From the NCBI RefSeq assembly GCF_021398735.1, contig NZ_CP090350.1, forward strand, positions 186,001 to 250,000: a stretch of DNA of 64,000 nt. Direction: 5' to 3'. The stretch comes from Methylobacterium oryzae (GTDB lineage Bacteria > Pseudomonadota > Alphaproteobacteria > Rhizobiales > Beijerinckiaceae). The notes under the pieces are model-generated. The model had not been told where the DNA came from, ran no database searches, and saw only the letters and a program-made list of their open reading frames with translations. Below, piece by piece: positions 7,994 through 19,009 of this stretch (its first letter is position 1; every line of letters begins with the position of its first letter). The position numbers and the translations under genes are program-made.

Positions 7994-8239
7994 CTAGCGC
8001 CCGGGATGCGGGCGGCGCGGATCGACGGTGCCGACCGCCGACGGGGGCCTGCCGTCGCCGTCGAGGATACCGGCGCGCCCGTCCGGCGCCGTCCGCGAAT
8101 CCGCGAGCGTCGCGCGGCCCTGGAGGCCGCCGGGGGCGGTGACGGCCGGGATGCCGGCGGGGGCGGTGAAGCTCTGCGCCAGGGCGGGCCCGGACAGGCC
8201 GATCCCGATCACGGCGCCGATCAGAAGACGAGAGGTCAT
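7994..8239 (-). CDS. Small exported protein of unknown function
   Basis: 81 residues. MTSRLLIGAVIGIGLSGPALAQ is a clear signal peptide ending in an A-L-A cleavage motif. The mature part of about 59 residues is rich in Pro, Gly, Ala and Arg with no cysteines and no recognised domain. The start was chosen because the signal peptide begins exactly there; the upstream extension is not protein-like. It faces bhcR tail to tail, 23 bases apart. Periplasmic or secreted location is inferred; function unknown. Confidence 0.5.
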   Translation of the reverse strand: MTSRLLIGAVIGIGLSGPALAQSFTAPAGIPAVTAPGGLQGRATLADSRTAPDGRAGILDGDGRPPSAVGTVDPRRPHPGR

Positions 8240-8496
8240 GGCGGAGGTCCAGCTCAGGTCTGTCGCCGGGATCATCCCGGCCGCGTTACGCCTCGATGTG
8301 GGATCCGCGACCCCGGGGTCCAACACGCGGGATGAGCCCCCGTGCGCCCGCGCACTGCGCCGCGTGCCGCGCCGCCCGGGCGGTGCCGCCCCGCGGCCCG
8401 CGTCCGCCCCGCAGGGCTCCGTGACCGTGGCGGGCGAAAGTCCGGAACGGAGAAGCCGAGCTTCGAGTTGAGGGGCCGCTGAATCAGGGGCCATCC

Positions 8497-9126
8497 GTGA
8501 GACCGTCTCTCCTCGCCACGCTCGGGCTTCTGCTCGTCGCCTACCCGCACGCGTCCGGGGCGCAGGGCGTTCCAGACTCGCGAGGCGTCCAGAGCGTCCA
8601 AGACGTGCAGGATGTCCGAGACCTGCCGGCCGCGACCGTCGAGCCGGGCGAGCCTCGCCCGGGACCGCCCCCGCCGCTCCCGGACATCTCGGACCCGAAC
8701 GGCCGGGCCGGCGAGGCCCTGAACGAGCCCGGCGAGCGCTCCGGCATCCCGAAGGCCCTGCGCTCCTCCGGATCGAAGGCGGGCGGGCCGGCCAACGATC
8801 TCAACCCGAGCGGGCAGGCAGAGGCGCCGGCACCGCCGAAGGGCGACCTGGGCCGGGTCATCGCCGGCAAGGAGCTGTTCCACGGCAATTACTGCGGCAC
8901 GGGTCAGCGCGGCGAGGGGCTGCCGCCGACCGACGCCCTCGATGCCGCGTGCATGCGCCACGACGCCTGCTACGACGCGGCGGGCTACCGTTCGTGCGCC
9001 TGCGACGCGACGCTGAGGCGCGAGGCTTCCACCGTGTCGGACAGCCCGGACGCGGCGCTGGAGGTGCGGCGCCGGGCGCTGAGCGTGATCGAGGCTACCG
9101 CCGCGATGGCGTGCCGCGCGCCCTGA
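8497..9126 (+). CDS. Secreted phospholipase-A2-like protein
   Basis: 209 residues. A signal peptide (about residues 1-22, ending in ASGAQ) is followed by a Pro/Gly-rich, low-complexity linker to about residue 125 and then a compact Cys-rich domain. That domain holds GNYCGTGQRG (a calcium-loop-like Gly pattern) and ACMRHDACYD with the His155-Asp156 pair, the hallmark C-x-x-H-D-x-C-Y of phospholipase A2, then SCACDATL. The linker contains VQSVQDVQDVRD, a short degenerate repeat. It would hydrolyse phospholipids outside the cytoplasm if active. The calcium loop is less canonical than the catalytic pair. Confidence 0.72.
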   Translation: MRPSLLATLGLLLVAYPHASGAQGVPDSRGVQSVQDVQDVRDLPAATVEPGEPRPGPPPPLPDISDPNGRAGEALNEPGERSGIPKALRSSGSKAGGPANDLNPSGQAEAPAPPKGDLGRVIAGKELFHGNYCGTGQRGEGLPPTDALDAACMRHDACYDAAGYRSCACDATLRREASTVSDSPDAALEVRRRALSVIEATAAMACRAP

Positions 9127-9168
9127 GCGCCCGCCGCGATGCGGGGATCTCGCCCCGGTGACGCCACC

Positions 9169-11544
9169 ATGGACTTGCATCCCGGCGCATGCCTGCTTTC
9201 ACGGGCCGCAGTCGAAGTCCGGTCTCGCCCCTTGTCCCACCGCACCGCATCGCAGGGTCCTGTCGCGCCCGCCGCCCGCCGCGGGGCGGGCGCGGCGCGC
9301 TGGATCCCGCCCGCGATCCTGGCCGCCGGCCTCCTCGCGACCGGGCTGAGCACGGCCCTCACCTGGCAGGCGGCGGCGCTGCGCGACCGCATGACCTTCG
9401 AGCACGCCACCGAGATCGAGCTGCGCACGGTCGAGGACCAGTTCCGCACCTACACCGCCCTCCTGCGCGGCGCCGCCGGCCTGTTCGCCGCCGAAGGCGC
9501 CACCGTCACGCTGGCCCAGTTCCGGGCCTACGTGCAGCGGATCGAACTGCAGCGCCTCTATCCCGGGTTCCTCGGCATCGGCTTCACGCCGACCCTGCCC
9601 GCCTCCGCGCGGGAGACGTTCGCCGCGCGCGCCGCGGCCCTGGGCGTCGAGAATGCCCGGGTCCGGCCGCCGACCGACAACCCGATGATCAGCCCGGTCC
9701 TGTTCGCCGAGCCGCCGAACCCGCGCAACCTCGCCGCCATCGGCTACGACGTGATGTCGGACCCGGTGCGGCGCGACATGGTCGAGCGGGCCCGCGACAC
9801 CGGCCAGCCGGCCGCCTCGGCGCGGATCCAGCTCGTGCAGGAGATCGACGCGAACAAGCAGGCGGGCTTCCTCGTCGCCATGCCGGTCTATGCCGGCGGC
9901 GCCGTGCCGCCGGACCTCGAGGACCGGCGGCGGCGCTTCCTGGGCTTCGTGTTCGGCGCCTTCCGGGCCGACGACCTGTTCAACAGCATCGTGGCGGCGG
10001 AGGCCGAGGAGGACGCGGCCTTCGCCATCTACGACGGCGCGCCGAGCGAGGCGAACCTGCTGCACCGGTCCGCGCGGGCCTCCGCCGCCGGGGCGGGGCG
10101 CCTCACCCGCGAGGCGCATCTCGAGCTCGGCGGCCGCACCTGGACCGTCGCGTTCGCGCAGCGCGTCTCGCCCCGGCGCGGCTCGGCGCTGCCGGAGATC
10201 TGGCTCGTCTGCGGCGGCGGCCTGTTCGCCACCGCCCTGCTGGCCTTCGCGGCCTACCGGCAGCGCCGCACGCAGGACGAGATCCGCCAGCTCAACGCGT
10301 CGCTGGAGGCCCGCGTCGAGGAGCGGACGCGCGATCTCCGGGCGGCGGCCGACCGTCTGCGGCAGGCCGGGGAGGAGCGGGCGCGCATGGAGGAGGCGCT
10401 GCGCCAGTCGCAGAAGATGGAGGCGGTGGGCCAGCTCACCGGCGGCCTGGCGCACGACTTCAACAACCTTCTGGCGGGCATCTCGGGCTCGCTGGAGCTC
10501 ATCGAGGCCCGCATCGCCCAGGGGCGGTCGAAGGATGTCGGCAAGTACATCGCCGCCGCCCAGGGCGCCGCCCGGCGGGCCGCGGCGCTGACCCACCGCC
10601 TGCTCGCCTTCTCGCGCTGCCAGACGCTGGCGCCCAGGGCGATCGACGCCGATCGGCTGGTCCGCGGGATGCTCGACCTGATCCAGCGCACGGTCGGGCC
10701 GAGCGTCGAGGTGCGGCACGTCGGGGCAGACGGGCTCTGGGCCGCGCTCGCGGACCCGTCCCAGCTGGAGAACGCGCTCCTGAACCTCTGCATCAACGCG
10801 CGGGACGCGATGCCCGGGGGCGGCCGGATCACCATCGAGACCGACAACCGCTGGATCGACCGGCAGCAGGCCGACGCCCAGGACATGCCGGAAGGGCCGT
10901 ACCTGTCGCTGTGCGTGTCCGATACCGGCACCGGCATGCCCCCGGAGGTCGTCGCCCGGGCCTTCGACCCGTTCTTCACCACCAAGCCGATGGGCGAGGG
11001 CACCGGCCTCGGCCTGTCGATGATCTACGGCTTCGCCAAGCAGTCGGGCGGTCAGGTCCGGATCACCTCGACGGTCGGCCAGGGCACGAACGTGTGCATC
11101 TACCTGCCGCGGCACTTCGGCGAGGCGGACGCGGACGGCCCCGACCCGGCCAGGGGCCTGATGGCGCAGGCCGAGGCGGGCGAGACCGTGCTGATCGTGG
11201 ACGACGAGCCGACGGTGCGCATGCTGGTGACGGACGTGCTGAGCGACCTCGGCTACACGGCGATCGAGGCCGCGGACGGCGCGGGCGGCCTCAGCGTGCT
11301 GCAATCGGGTGCGCGGATCGACCTGCTCGTCACGGATGTCGGCCTGCCCGGCGGCATGAACGGGCGCCAGATGGCGGATGCCGCCCGGGTCGGTCGACCG
11401 GAGCTGAAGGTGCTGTTCATCACCGGCTTCTCCGAGACCGCGCTGCCGGGCGACGGGCGTCTCGAGCCCGGCATGGCGGTGCTGACTAAGCCCTTCGCCG
11501 TGGAGGCCCTGGCCGCCCGCATCCGCGAGCTGATCGCGCGCTGA
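9169..11544 (+). CDS. CHASE-domain hybrid sensor histidine kinase
   Basis: 791-residue membrane sensor. It has a first membrane helix near residues 42-62, a periplasmic CHASE sensor domain (about 70-300) and a second helix near 345-363. A coiled-coil linker follows, then HisKA with the phospho-acceptor His429 in GGLAHDFNN, HATPase (DTGTGMPPEV and a GTGLGLSM ATP lid) and a C-terminal receiver with Asp723 in LVTDVGLPGG. An ATG ten residues further upstream is possible, but 9169 gives a better leader. No partner regulator adjoins it. Signal unknown; CHASE domains bind small extracellular ligands. Confidence 0.85.
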   Translation: MDLHPGACLLSRAAVEVRSRPLSHRTASQGPVAPAARRGAGAARWIPPAILAAGLLATGLSTALTWQAAALRDRMTFEHATEIELRTVEDQFRTYTALLRGAAGLFAAEGATVTLAQFRAYVQRIELQRLYPGFLGIGFTPTLPASARETFAARAAALGVENARVRPPTDNPMISPVLFAEPPNPRNLAAIGYDVMSDPVRRDMVERARDTGQPAASARIQLVQEIDANKQAGFLVAMPVYAGGAVPPDLEDRRRRFLGFVFGAFRADDLFNSIVAAEAEEDAAFAIYDGAPSEANLLHRSARASAAGAGRLTREAHLELGGRTWTVAFAQRVSPRRGSALPEIWLVCGGGLFATALLAFAAYRQRRTQDEIRQLNASLEARVEERTRDLRAAADRLRQAGEERARMEEALRQSQKMEAVGQLTGGLAHDFNNLLAGISGSLELIEARIAQGRSKDVGKYIAAAQGAARRAAALTHRLLAFSRCQTLAPRAIDADRLVRGMLDLIQRTVGPSVEVRHVGADGLWAALADPSQLENALLNLCINARDAMPGGGRITIETDNRWIDRQQADAQDMPEGPYLSLCVSDTGTGMPPEVVARAFDPFFTTKPMGEGTGLGLSMIYGFAKQSGGQVRITSTVGQGTNVCIYLPRHFGEADADGPDPARGLMAQAEAGETVLIVDDEPTVRMLVTDVLSDLGYTAIEAADGAGGLSVLQSGARIDLLVTDVGLPGGMNGRQMADAARVGRPELKVLFITGFSETALPGDGRLEPGMAVLTKPFAVEALAARIRELIAR

Positions 11545-11687
11545 GCCGGGCCGGCCGCGACGGCGGCGCATCGCCTGTCTCGAGGTGCGCCGGATCGGCG
11601 CAGGGCGCCCTCGGGCGGCACGGCCGCGGCCACCGCCGCCCTGCCATTCGTTGAGATCGCGGCCCCGGAGGCCTATGCAGGGACACC

Positions 11688-13727
<2,040 letters not shown>

Positions 13728-13831
13728 CGGTTCGTGACGGGTCCGGCGCGCCGTAACGAATTGATACGCGCCGGCCATATTGCCGCGCGGCCGGCCGGTC
13801 AGCCTCACCGGCGATCGACACGGAGGTCGCG

Positions 13832-14176
13832 ATGGCTGTCGCCTGCCCTGTTCTGACGCCCGAAGAGCGCAAGGCGTCCGAGATCCTGGACGCCGCGCAG
13901 CGCGCGATGATGGAGACGGTGCAGGCGGCCGTGGCGGAGGCCGCCGCGCGGGTGCGCCAGCAGAATCTCGACGCCGGCCTCGACCTCGCCCCGCCGCCCA
14001 GGGCCTATTTCGAGTCCGTGGTGCACCAGCGGATGTACCTGACGCTCTGCGGGGCGGCGGTCGGCACGTTCGCGGGCGGCGATGCCAGGACGGCGATCGG
14101 TCTCATCCGGAATCAGCAGCTGATCGCCAACCGCTACTGGGGGGCCGGGATCGCGGTGACGCCGAGGGCGCCGTGA
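13832..14176 (+). CDS. Hypothetical protein translationally coupled to an M20-like gene
   Basis: 114 residues, mostly helical and Ala-rich, with a PPPRAYFESVVHQRMYLT segment; no signal peptide, membrane segment or recognised domain. A CGGAGG ribosome site precedes the ATG. Its TGA overlaps the GTG start of the following M20-like gene by four bases (GTGA), so the two are probably translated together. Function unknown. Confidence 0.6.
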   Translation: MAVACPVLTPEERKASEILDAAQRAMMETVQAAVAEAAARVRQQNLDAGLDLAPPPRAYFESVVHQRMYLTLCGAAVGTFAGGDARTAIGLIRNQQLIANRYWGAGIAVTPRAP

Positions 14177-15468
14177 CGGCGGCGCCCGAGAGCGCCGCCG
14201 GGATCGTCCTGGCGCGCGTCGACCGGCTCGCCGGGATCAGCGCCTACCCGTGGACCCTGACGCGGCGCGTCTTCAGCCCGCAGCAGGCCGAGGCCGAGGC
14301 GCTCGTCATCGGCTGGATGGCGGAGGCCGGCCTGTCGGCCCGGCGCGATCCCGCCGGCAACCTCGTCGGCCGGATCGAAGGCGCGGTCCCGGGCGGCCCG
14401 GCCGTCGTCGTCGGGGGCCACGTCGACACGCGCGAGGATGCCGGCCGCTACGACGGGACGCTCGGCGTGCTGATCGGCATCGCCGCCGTCGAGCGCATGA
14501 TCCGGCACGGACCGCCGCCGCGCCACGCGGTCGAGGTCGTCGCCTTCGTCGCGGACGCGGCCGGCCGGTTCGGTCCCCGGCAGCTCGGCAGCCGGGCTGT
14601 GGTCGGGCGGCTCGCCCCGGACGCGCTGGACTGGGACGACGCCTACGGCGTCACCCTGCGTCGCGCCCTGGAGGCGCACGGGCTCGACCCGGCGCGCCTC
14701 GCGAGCGCGCGCCGGGCCTCGGACGCGATCCTGGCCTATCTCGAGGTCGCCGCCGAGGCCGGCCCCGTGCTGGAGCGATCGGGAGCGCCGGTCGGGATCG
14801 TGCAGGCCCTGTCGGAATCGACGATGCTCCGGGTCACGCTGACAGGCGCCGCCGTCGACGCGGCGGCGAACCCGATGCCGGGCCGGCGGGACGCCCTCGC
14901 CGCGGCGGCCGAATGCGTCCTCGCCGCCGAGCGCGTCGGCCTGGCGCGGGAGGGGGTCACCGTCACGGTCATGCGCCTCGACGTCGCGCCGGTGCCGACC
15001 TTCGTGGTCGCGGGGTCGGCGACACTGGGCGTCCGCGTCGATTCCGCCGACGACGGCGCGCGGCGCGCGGCCGTGGCGGAACTCGCCGCGGCGCTCGAGG
15101 CGGTCGCGGCGCGGCGCCGGCTGGGGATCACCGTCGAGCGCAGCGTCGATCCCGATGCCACCCGGTGCGATCCCGGTCTGGTCCGCCTGTTCGAGGAGGC
15201 CGTCGCGGCCGCGGGACACCGCGCCGTGCGGCTGGCGCAGGGCGTGACCACCGACGCGTCCCACATGGCCCTGCTCGGACCGATCGGCCTCGCGCTGATC
15301 CGCTGTCGGGGCGGCGTCGGCTGGGGGGCGGCGGGGACCGTCGACCCGGCCGACGTCGCGATCGGCCTCGACGTGCTCGCCGGCGTTGTCGGCGCGCTCG
15401 CGGGCGGCGCGCCCTCCCCCTGCGAGCCGCGGGACGGGCACCTCAGCCCGCCTTGGCCGGCAGGGTGA
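14173..15468 (+). CDS. M20-family amidohydrolase homologue with degraded active site (probable pseudoenzyme)
   Basis: 431 residues with the fold of allantoate/carbamoyl-amino-acid amidohydrolases. His83-x-Asp85 in GGHVDT and Asp94 in RYDG survive. The catalytic Glu run (normally F-x-E-E-E) reads FVADAAGRF, so the base Glu is Ala127 and the ligand Glu is Asp128. The LELHIEQGP motif reads LEVAAEAGP (ligand His lost), A-H-A-G-T-T-P-M reads VDAAANPM, and the C-terminal SHNP is absent. Scaffold elements such as QLGSRAVVG and RRDAL remain. The frame is open and full length, so it is not an ordinary pseudogene; a regulatory or binding role is possible. GTG start, coupled to the upstream gene. Confidence 0.7.
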   Translation: MTAAPESAAGIVLARVDRLAGISAYPWTLTRRVFSPQQAEAEALVIGWMAEAGLSARRDPAGNLVGRIEGAVPGGPAVVVGGHVDTREDAGRYDGTLGVLIGIAAVERMIRHGPPPRHAVEVVAFVADAAGRFGPRQLGSRAVVGRLAPDALDWDDAYGVTLRRALEAHGLDPARLASARRASDAILAYLEVAAEAGPVLERSGAPVGIVQALSESTMLRVTLTGAAVDAAANPMPGRRDALAAAAECVLAAERVGLAREGVTVTVMRLDVAPVPTFVVAGSATLGVRVDSADDGARRAAVAELAAALEAVAARRRLGITVERSVDPDATRCDPGLVRLFEEAVAAAGHRAVRLAQGVTTDASHMALLGPIGLALIRCRGGVGWGAAGTVDPADVAIGLDVLAGVVGALAGGAPSPCEPRDGHLSPPWPAG

Positions 15469-16135
15469 AGAGGTCGATGAAGGACCGCGCCAGGTCGGCG
15501 GGGCCCGCGACGGCGAGCGTCCCGCCGGCGCCGTCCCGGTCCAGCGGCGCCTTGCCGTAGACCGTGCGGCGCATCGCCATCGTGTCGCCGGTGAAGGCGA
15601 GGTCGGGCGCCTCGGCGACGCCCCGCCGCACGCGGATCCCGTCGCCGGTCACCGTCGCGACGAAGTCCTCGCCGGGGAAGTGGAAAGCGACCGTCGCCGA
15701 CAGCGCCGCCGCCCGCCCGCGGTCGACCAGGGCCTCGAGCGACATCATGGCCGACGCCCCCGACATGAACAGGCTCGGATCGTGCCGCGGCGAGCGGGCG
15801 GCCCAGCGGCCCAGGTCGCGCATCAGGGGCGCGGCCTCGCGGCCCCAGTCGGTGAGATCGTAGACCTGCACGTTGGCCGGCGACGGCAGCCGGTACCGCA
15901 GGGCGATGCCCGCCGCCCCCAGGCTCTCTAGCCGCTGCGTCAGCACGTTCGCGCTGATCCCCGGGAGGTTCGCCCGGATCTCGCTGAACCGCCGGGGGCC
16001 GTAGACCAGCTCGCGCATGATCAGCAGCGACCAGCGCTCGCCGATGAACTCCAGCGCGAGGGCCGTGCCGCAGGCGTCGTCGTACAGGCGCTCGCGAGGC
16101 CGGGATGCTAAATCAGTTATTTTTTCTGACTTCAT
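15443..16135 (-). CDS. HxlR-family regulator with C-terminal SCP2-like domain
   Basis: 230 residues. The N-terminal winged-helix HxlR domain (about 20-115) contains IGERWSLLIMRELVYGPRRF, then RANLPGISANVLTQRL. The C-terminal part (about 130-225) resembles the sterol-carrier/alkyl-sulfatase-C-type domain often fused to HxlR regulators, which may bind a lipophilic ligand. Its 3' end overlaps the M20-like gene tail to tail by 26 bases. It is divergent from a run of VOC-fold genes, its likeliest targets. The ATG at 16133-16135 gives MKSEKITDLA. Confidence 0.8.
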   Translation of the reverse strand: MKSEKITDLASRPRERLYDDACGTALALEFIGERWSLLIMRELVYGPRRFSEIRANLPGISANVLTQRLESLGAAGIALRYRLPSPANVQVYDLTDWGREAAPLMRDLGRWAARSPRHDPSLFMSGASAMMSLEALVDRGRAAALSATVAFHFPGEDFVATVTGDGIRVRRGVAEAPDLAFTGDTMAMRRTVYGKAPLDRDGAGGTLAVAGPADLARSFIDLFTLPAKAG

Positions 16136-16234
16136 GGTTGCTTTGTGTAACCGAGAATGCGAGCCTGGGCAAAGCGGGGCCGGAGGGGGCGCCGCGCAGC
16201 GGCCGCAGAGCCGATTGTCACGGAGGAGCGCCCG

Positions 16235-17026
16235 ATGCCACCCGCCGAGGGGACACCCATCTGGTTCGAGCTGAACGCGTCCGACCCGGACGCCGCGCAG
16301 GCCTTCTACGAGGCGGTCGCCGGCTGGCGCGTCGCGCCGTCGCCGATGCCCGAGCACGGCGGCTACCGGATCGCGGAGGCCGACGGGGCGCCCGTGGCCG
16401 GGATCCGGCGGCCGATGCCCGAGGCCCCCGGCCTCCCCGGCTGGGCGGTCTACCTCGCGACCTCGGACGTCGACGCCCTGGCTTCCCGCGCGGTCGATCT
16501 CGGCGGCGCGGTCCGGTTCGGGCCCGTCGACATCCCCCATGTCGGCCGCTTCGCCATGGTGAGCGACCCGCAGGGCGTGGTCTTCGCCGCGATGGATCCG
16601 GCCCGTCCCGGCGCGAGCCGGGCCTTCGGGCCGGTGCCGCTCGAGACGGAGCGGACGCGCGGCCACGGCGTCTGGATCGAGCTCGCCACCCCCGATCCCG
16701 CGGCGGCCCTCGCCTTCTACGGGGCGCTGTTCGGCTGGGAGAAGCTCGGTGCCATGCCGATGGGCGACTTGGGCGAGTACGCCTTCATCGGGCGGGGCGA
16801 CCTGCGCCCCGGCGCGATGATGTCGAGCGCGGCCACCGGCGCGCCGGCCCGCTGGAACTGGTACATCCACGTCGCCGACATCGACGCCGCGCTCGCGACC
16901 GTCCGGGCGGCGGGCGGCACGGTCCTCCAGGGACCCGACCCGATCCCCGGCGGCAGCTACGCGGCCAACATCGCCGATCCGGCGGGCCACCAGCTCGGCC
17001 TCGCCGGCCCGCGGCAAGCCACGTGA
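16235..17026 (+). CDS. Two-domain VOC (glyoxalase-fold) protein
   Basis: 263 residues built of two tandem VOC domains: one begins TPIWFELNASDPDAAQAFY, the second HGVWIELATPDPAAALAFY, so an internal duplication is plain. The family includes small dioxygenases, glyoxalases and binding proteins; the specific reaction is unknown. Start chosen at MPPAEG because GGAGGAG lies directly upstream. First of four co-directional genes (to 19009) divergent from the HxlR regulator. Confidence 0.8.
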   Translation: MPPAEGTPIWFELNASDPDAAQAFYEAVAGWRVAPSPMPEHGGYRIAEADGAPVAGIRRPMPEAPGLPGWAVYLATSDVDALASRAVDLGGAVRFGPVDIPHVGRFAMVSDPQGVVFAAMDPARPGASRAFGPVPLETERTRGHGVWIELATPDPAAALAFYGALFGWEKLGAMPMGDLGEYAFIGRGDLRPGAMMSSAATGAPARWNWYIHVADIDAALATVRAAGGTVLQGPDPIPGGSYAANIADPAGHQLGLAGPRQAT

Positions 17027-17039
17027 GGAGCGTCCGGCC

Positions 17040-17540
17040 ATGACGAGCGACAAGCTGACGACCTGCCTGTGGTTCGATCGCGGCGAGGCCCGCAAGGCCG
17101 CGGACTTCTACGCCGCGACCTTCCCCGACAGCCATGTCGGCGCGCCCATGAACGCCCCCTCGGATTTCCCCGGCGGGTCCGCGGGCGACGAACTCACGGT
17201 CGCGTTCACCGTCCTCGGCCGTCCGTTCGTCGGCCTGAACGGCGGCCCGGCCTTCCGGGCCAACCAGGCGGTCAGCTTCATGGTGCTGACCGACGATCAA
17301 GCGGAGACCGACCGCTACTGGGACGCCGTCGTGGGCCACGGCGGCGCGGAGAGCGCGTGCGGCTGGTGCACGGACCGCTGGGGCTTCTCCTGGCAGATCA
17401 CGCCGCGCGCGCTCCTGCACGCCAACAGCCACCCCGACCGGGCTGCGGCCCGGCGCGCGTTCGAGGCCATGATGACCATGCGCAAGATCGACATCGCCCG
17501 GATCGAGGCTGCCCTCCGCGGGGACTCCGCCCATGCGTAA
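17040..17540 (+). CDS. PhnB-like VOC family protein
   Basis: 166 residues, single VOC/PhnB-like domain often labelled 3-demethylubiquinone methyltransferase-like. It contains CLWFDRGEARKAADFYAATF near residue 10 and CGWCTDRWGFSWQITP near 110. It starts 13 bases after the preceding VOC gene and overlaps the next by eight bases, so it is part of one operon. No catalytic function can be assigned. Confidence 0.78.
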   Translation: MTSDKLTTCLWFDRGEARKAADFYAATFPDSHVGAPMNAPSDFPGGSAGDELTVAFTVLGRPFVGLNGGPAFRANQAVSFMVLTDDQAETDRYWDAVVGHGGAESACGWCTDRWGFSWQITPRALLHANSHPDRAAARRAFEAMMTMRKIDIARIEAALRGDSAHA

Positions 17541-18198
17541 GATCACCGGCTCCCTCTTCCAGTCCCTCGACGGCGTGATCCAGGCACCGGGCGGTCCGGA
17601 GGAGGATCAGACCGGCTTCGCGCACGGCGGCTGGACCTTCCCGTACTTCGACGCGTCGCTCGCCGGGCCGATGGGCAAGCTGCTCGGCGGCGATTACGAG
17701 CTGCTGCTCGGCCGGCGCACCTACGAGATCTTCGCCGCCTACTGGCCGCACAACGCCGAGCAGCCGATCGGCGCGACCTTCAACGCGATCCGCAAGCATG
17801 TCGTCACCGGAAGCGACGCCGCGCTCGACTGGAACAACAGCCGCCGCCTCGCCGGCGACCCCGTCGCGGCGGTCACCCGCCTCAAGGAGAGCGAGGGCCC
17901 CGACCTCCTCATCCAGGGCAGCAGCAGGCTCTATCCGGCGCTGCTTCCGGCGGGCCTCATCGACCGGCTCGTCCTGATCACATTCCCGGTCATGCTCGGC
18001 CGCGGCAAGCGCTGGTACGCGGACGACCCGGCGGCGGCCCGCACCTGGACGCTGGTCGAGCAGAGCCACTCGCCGAAGGGCGTCCACGTCGCGGTGTTCG
18101 CGCGGGACGGGGCGGTCCAGACCGGCAGTTTCGCCAGCAAACCACCCAGCGCGGACGAGATCGCGCTCCGCGAGCGCCAGGCGGCGGGTCGCTGGTAG
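17533..18198 (+). CDS. Dihydrofolate-reductase/RibD C-terminal family protein
   Basis: 221 residues of the RibD-C/DHFR-like NADPH-binding fold. Markers are SLDGVIQAPGG near residue 11, LLLGRRTYEIFAAYWP near 58 and GSSRLYPALLPAGLIDRLVL near 127. Family members are often orphan reductases; the substrate is unknown. It overlaps the preceding PhnB-like gene (ATG at 17533, stop of the neighbour at 17540), which implies coupled translation. Confidence 0.8.
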   Translation: MRKITGSLFQSLDGVIQAPGGPEEDQTGFAHGGWTFPYFDASLAGPMGKLLGGDYELLLGRRTYEIFAAYWPHNAEQPIGATFNAIRKHVVTGSDAALDWNNSRRLAGDPVAAVTRLKESEGPDLLIQGSSRLYPALLPAGLIDRLVLITFPVMLGRGKRWYADDPAAARTWTLVEQSHSPKGVHVAVFARDGAVQTGSFASKPPSADEIALRERQAAGRW

Positions 18199-18472
18199 AC
18201 CGCCGCCTGCGGCAGCGACCGGCCGGCCGTGCGCACGGCACGGGGTCGTGACCCGTCGGAAGCCGGCAGGTCCCGTGTCAGCCTTCCCTCAAACCTGTTG
18301 GCGGCCGCGCCGCGGCCGGGGTAGCCTGCCGCCAGGCCGATGCTGCCTGCCGCTCGCCCCGGAACCGGGATGGTGAAAGCATCGCGGACGACCCACCCCC
18401 ACCGTGTCCCTGACCGGCGCCGGGTCGGCAATGCGGGCACCGACGGACCGACGCCGGCTCGGGGAGAGGACC

Positions 18473-19009
18473 ATGACGACCGTCGATCAGGCCAAGACCA
18501 TGGCCAAGCGGCTGCGCGCCGCGCTGGCAGCCCGCGACCTCGCCGTCCCGCACGCGGCCGCCCTCGAACTCGTCGCCGCCGGGCTGGGCTACGACGACTG
18601 GAACACCGCCTGCGCCGTCCTGGACCGGGACGCGGATGACGGCCCCCGTTTCCTGGAAGCGGTGCCGGTTCTGCGCATCTTCGACGAGGCCAAGGCGCGC
18701 GCGTTCTACTGCGGCTTTCTCGGCTTCACGCCCGGGTTCGAGCACCGGTTCGAGCCGGGTCTGCCGCTCTACATGGAGGTCGCCCGCGCGGGATTGCGGT
18801 TGCACCTGACCGAGCACCACGGCGACGCCACCCCCGGCTCGACCGTGTTCGTGCCGATGCGCGGCATCCGGGCCTATCACCGGGCGCTCACCGACCAGCG
18901 CTACGGCTATGCCCGGCCCGGCATCGAGCAGGCGCCCTGGGGCGAGGTGCTGGAGGTGGCGGATCCGTTCGGGAACCGGTTGCGATTCTGCGAGCGCCGG
19001 ACCGGGTGA
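18473..19009 (+). CDS. Glyoxalase-superfamily (bleomycin-resistance-like) protein
   Basis: 178 residues. An N-terminal helical part of about 60 residues (ALELVAAGLGYDDWNTACAV) is followed by one VOC domain from PVLRIFDEAKARAFYCGFLG near residue 63 to the end, including DPFGNRLRFCER. Proteins of this build resemble the bleomycin-resistance fold, which binds rather than cleaves drugs; resistance is not shown here. Start at 18473 because GGGGAGAGG lies just upstream. Confidence 0.75.
   Translation: MTTVDQAKTMAKRLRAALAARDLAVPHAAALELVAAGLGYDDWNTACAVLDRDADDGPRFLEAVPVLRIFDEAKARAFYCGFLGFTPGFEHRFEPGLPLYMEVARAGLRLHLTEHHGDATPGSTVFVPMRGIRAYHRALTDQRYGYARPGIEQAPWGEVLEVADPFGNRLRFCERRTG

Noticed and set aside
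8497..9126. Viral origin of the PLA2-like domain because of similarity to the parvovirus motif
   Set aside because: Composition matches the host and no phage or viral gene is nearby; bacterial PLA2 relatives explain the motif.
16110..16132. AAATCAG ... CTGACTT hairpin with a T-run, terminator-like
   Set aside because: It is the first codons of the HxlR-type gene and the stem is only imperfect; a terminator there makes no sense.
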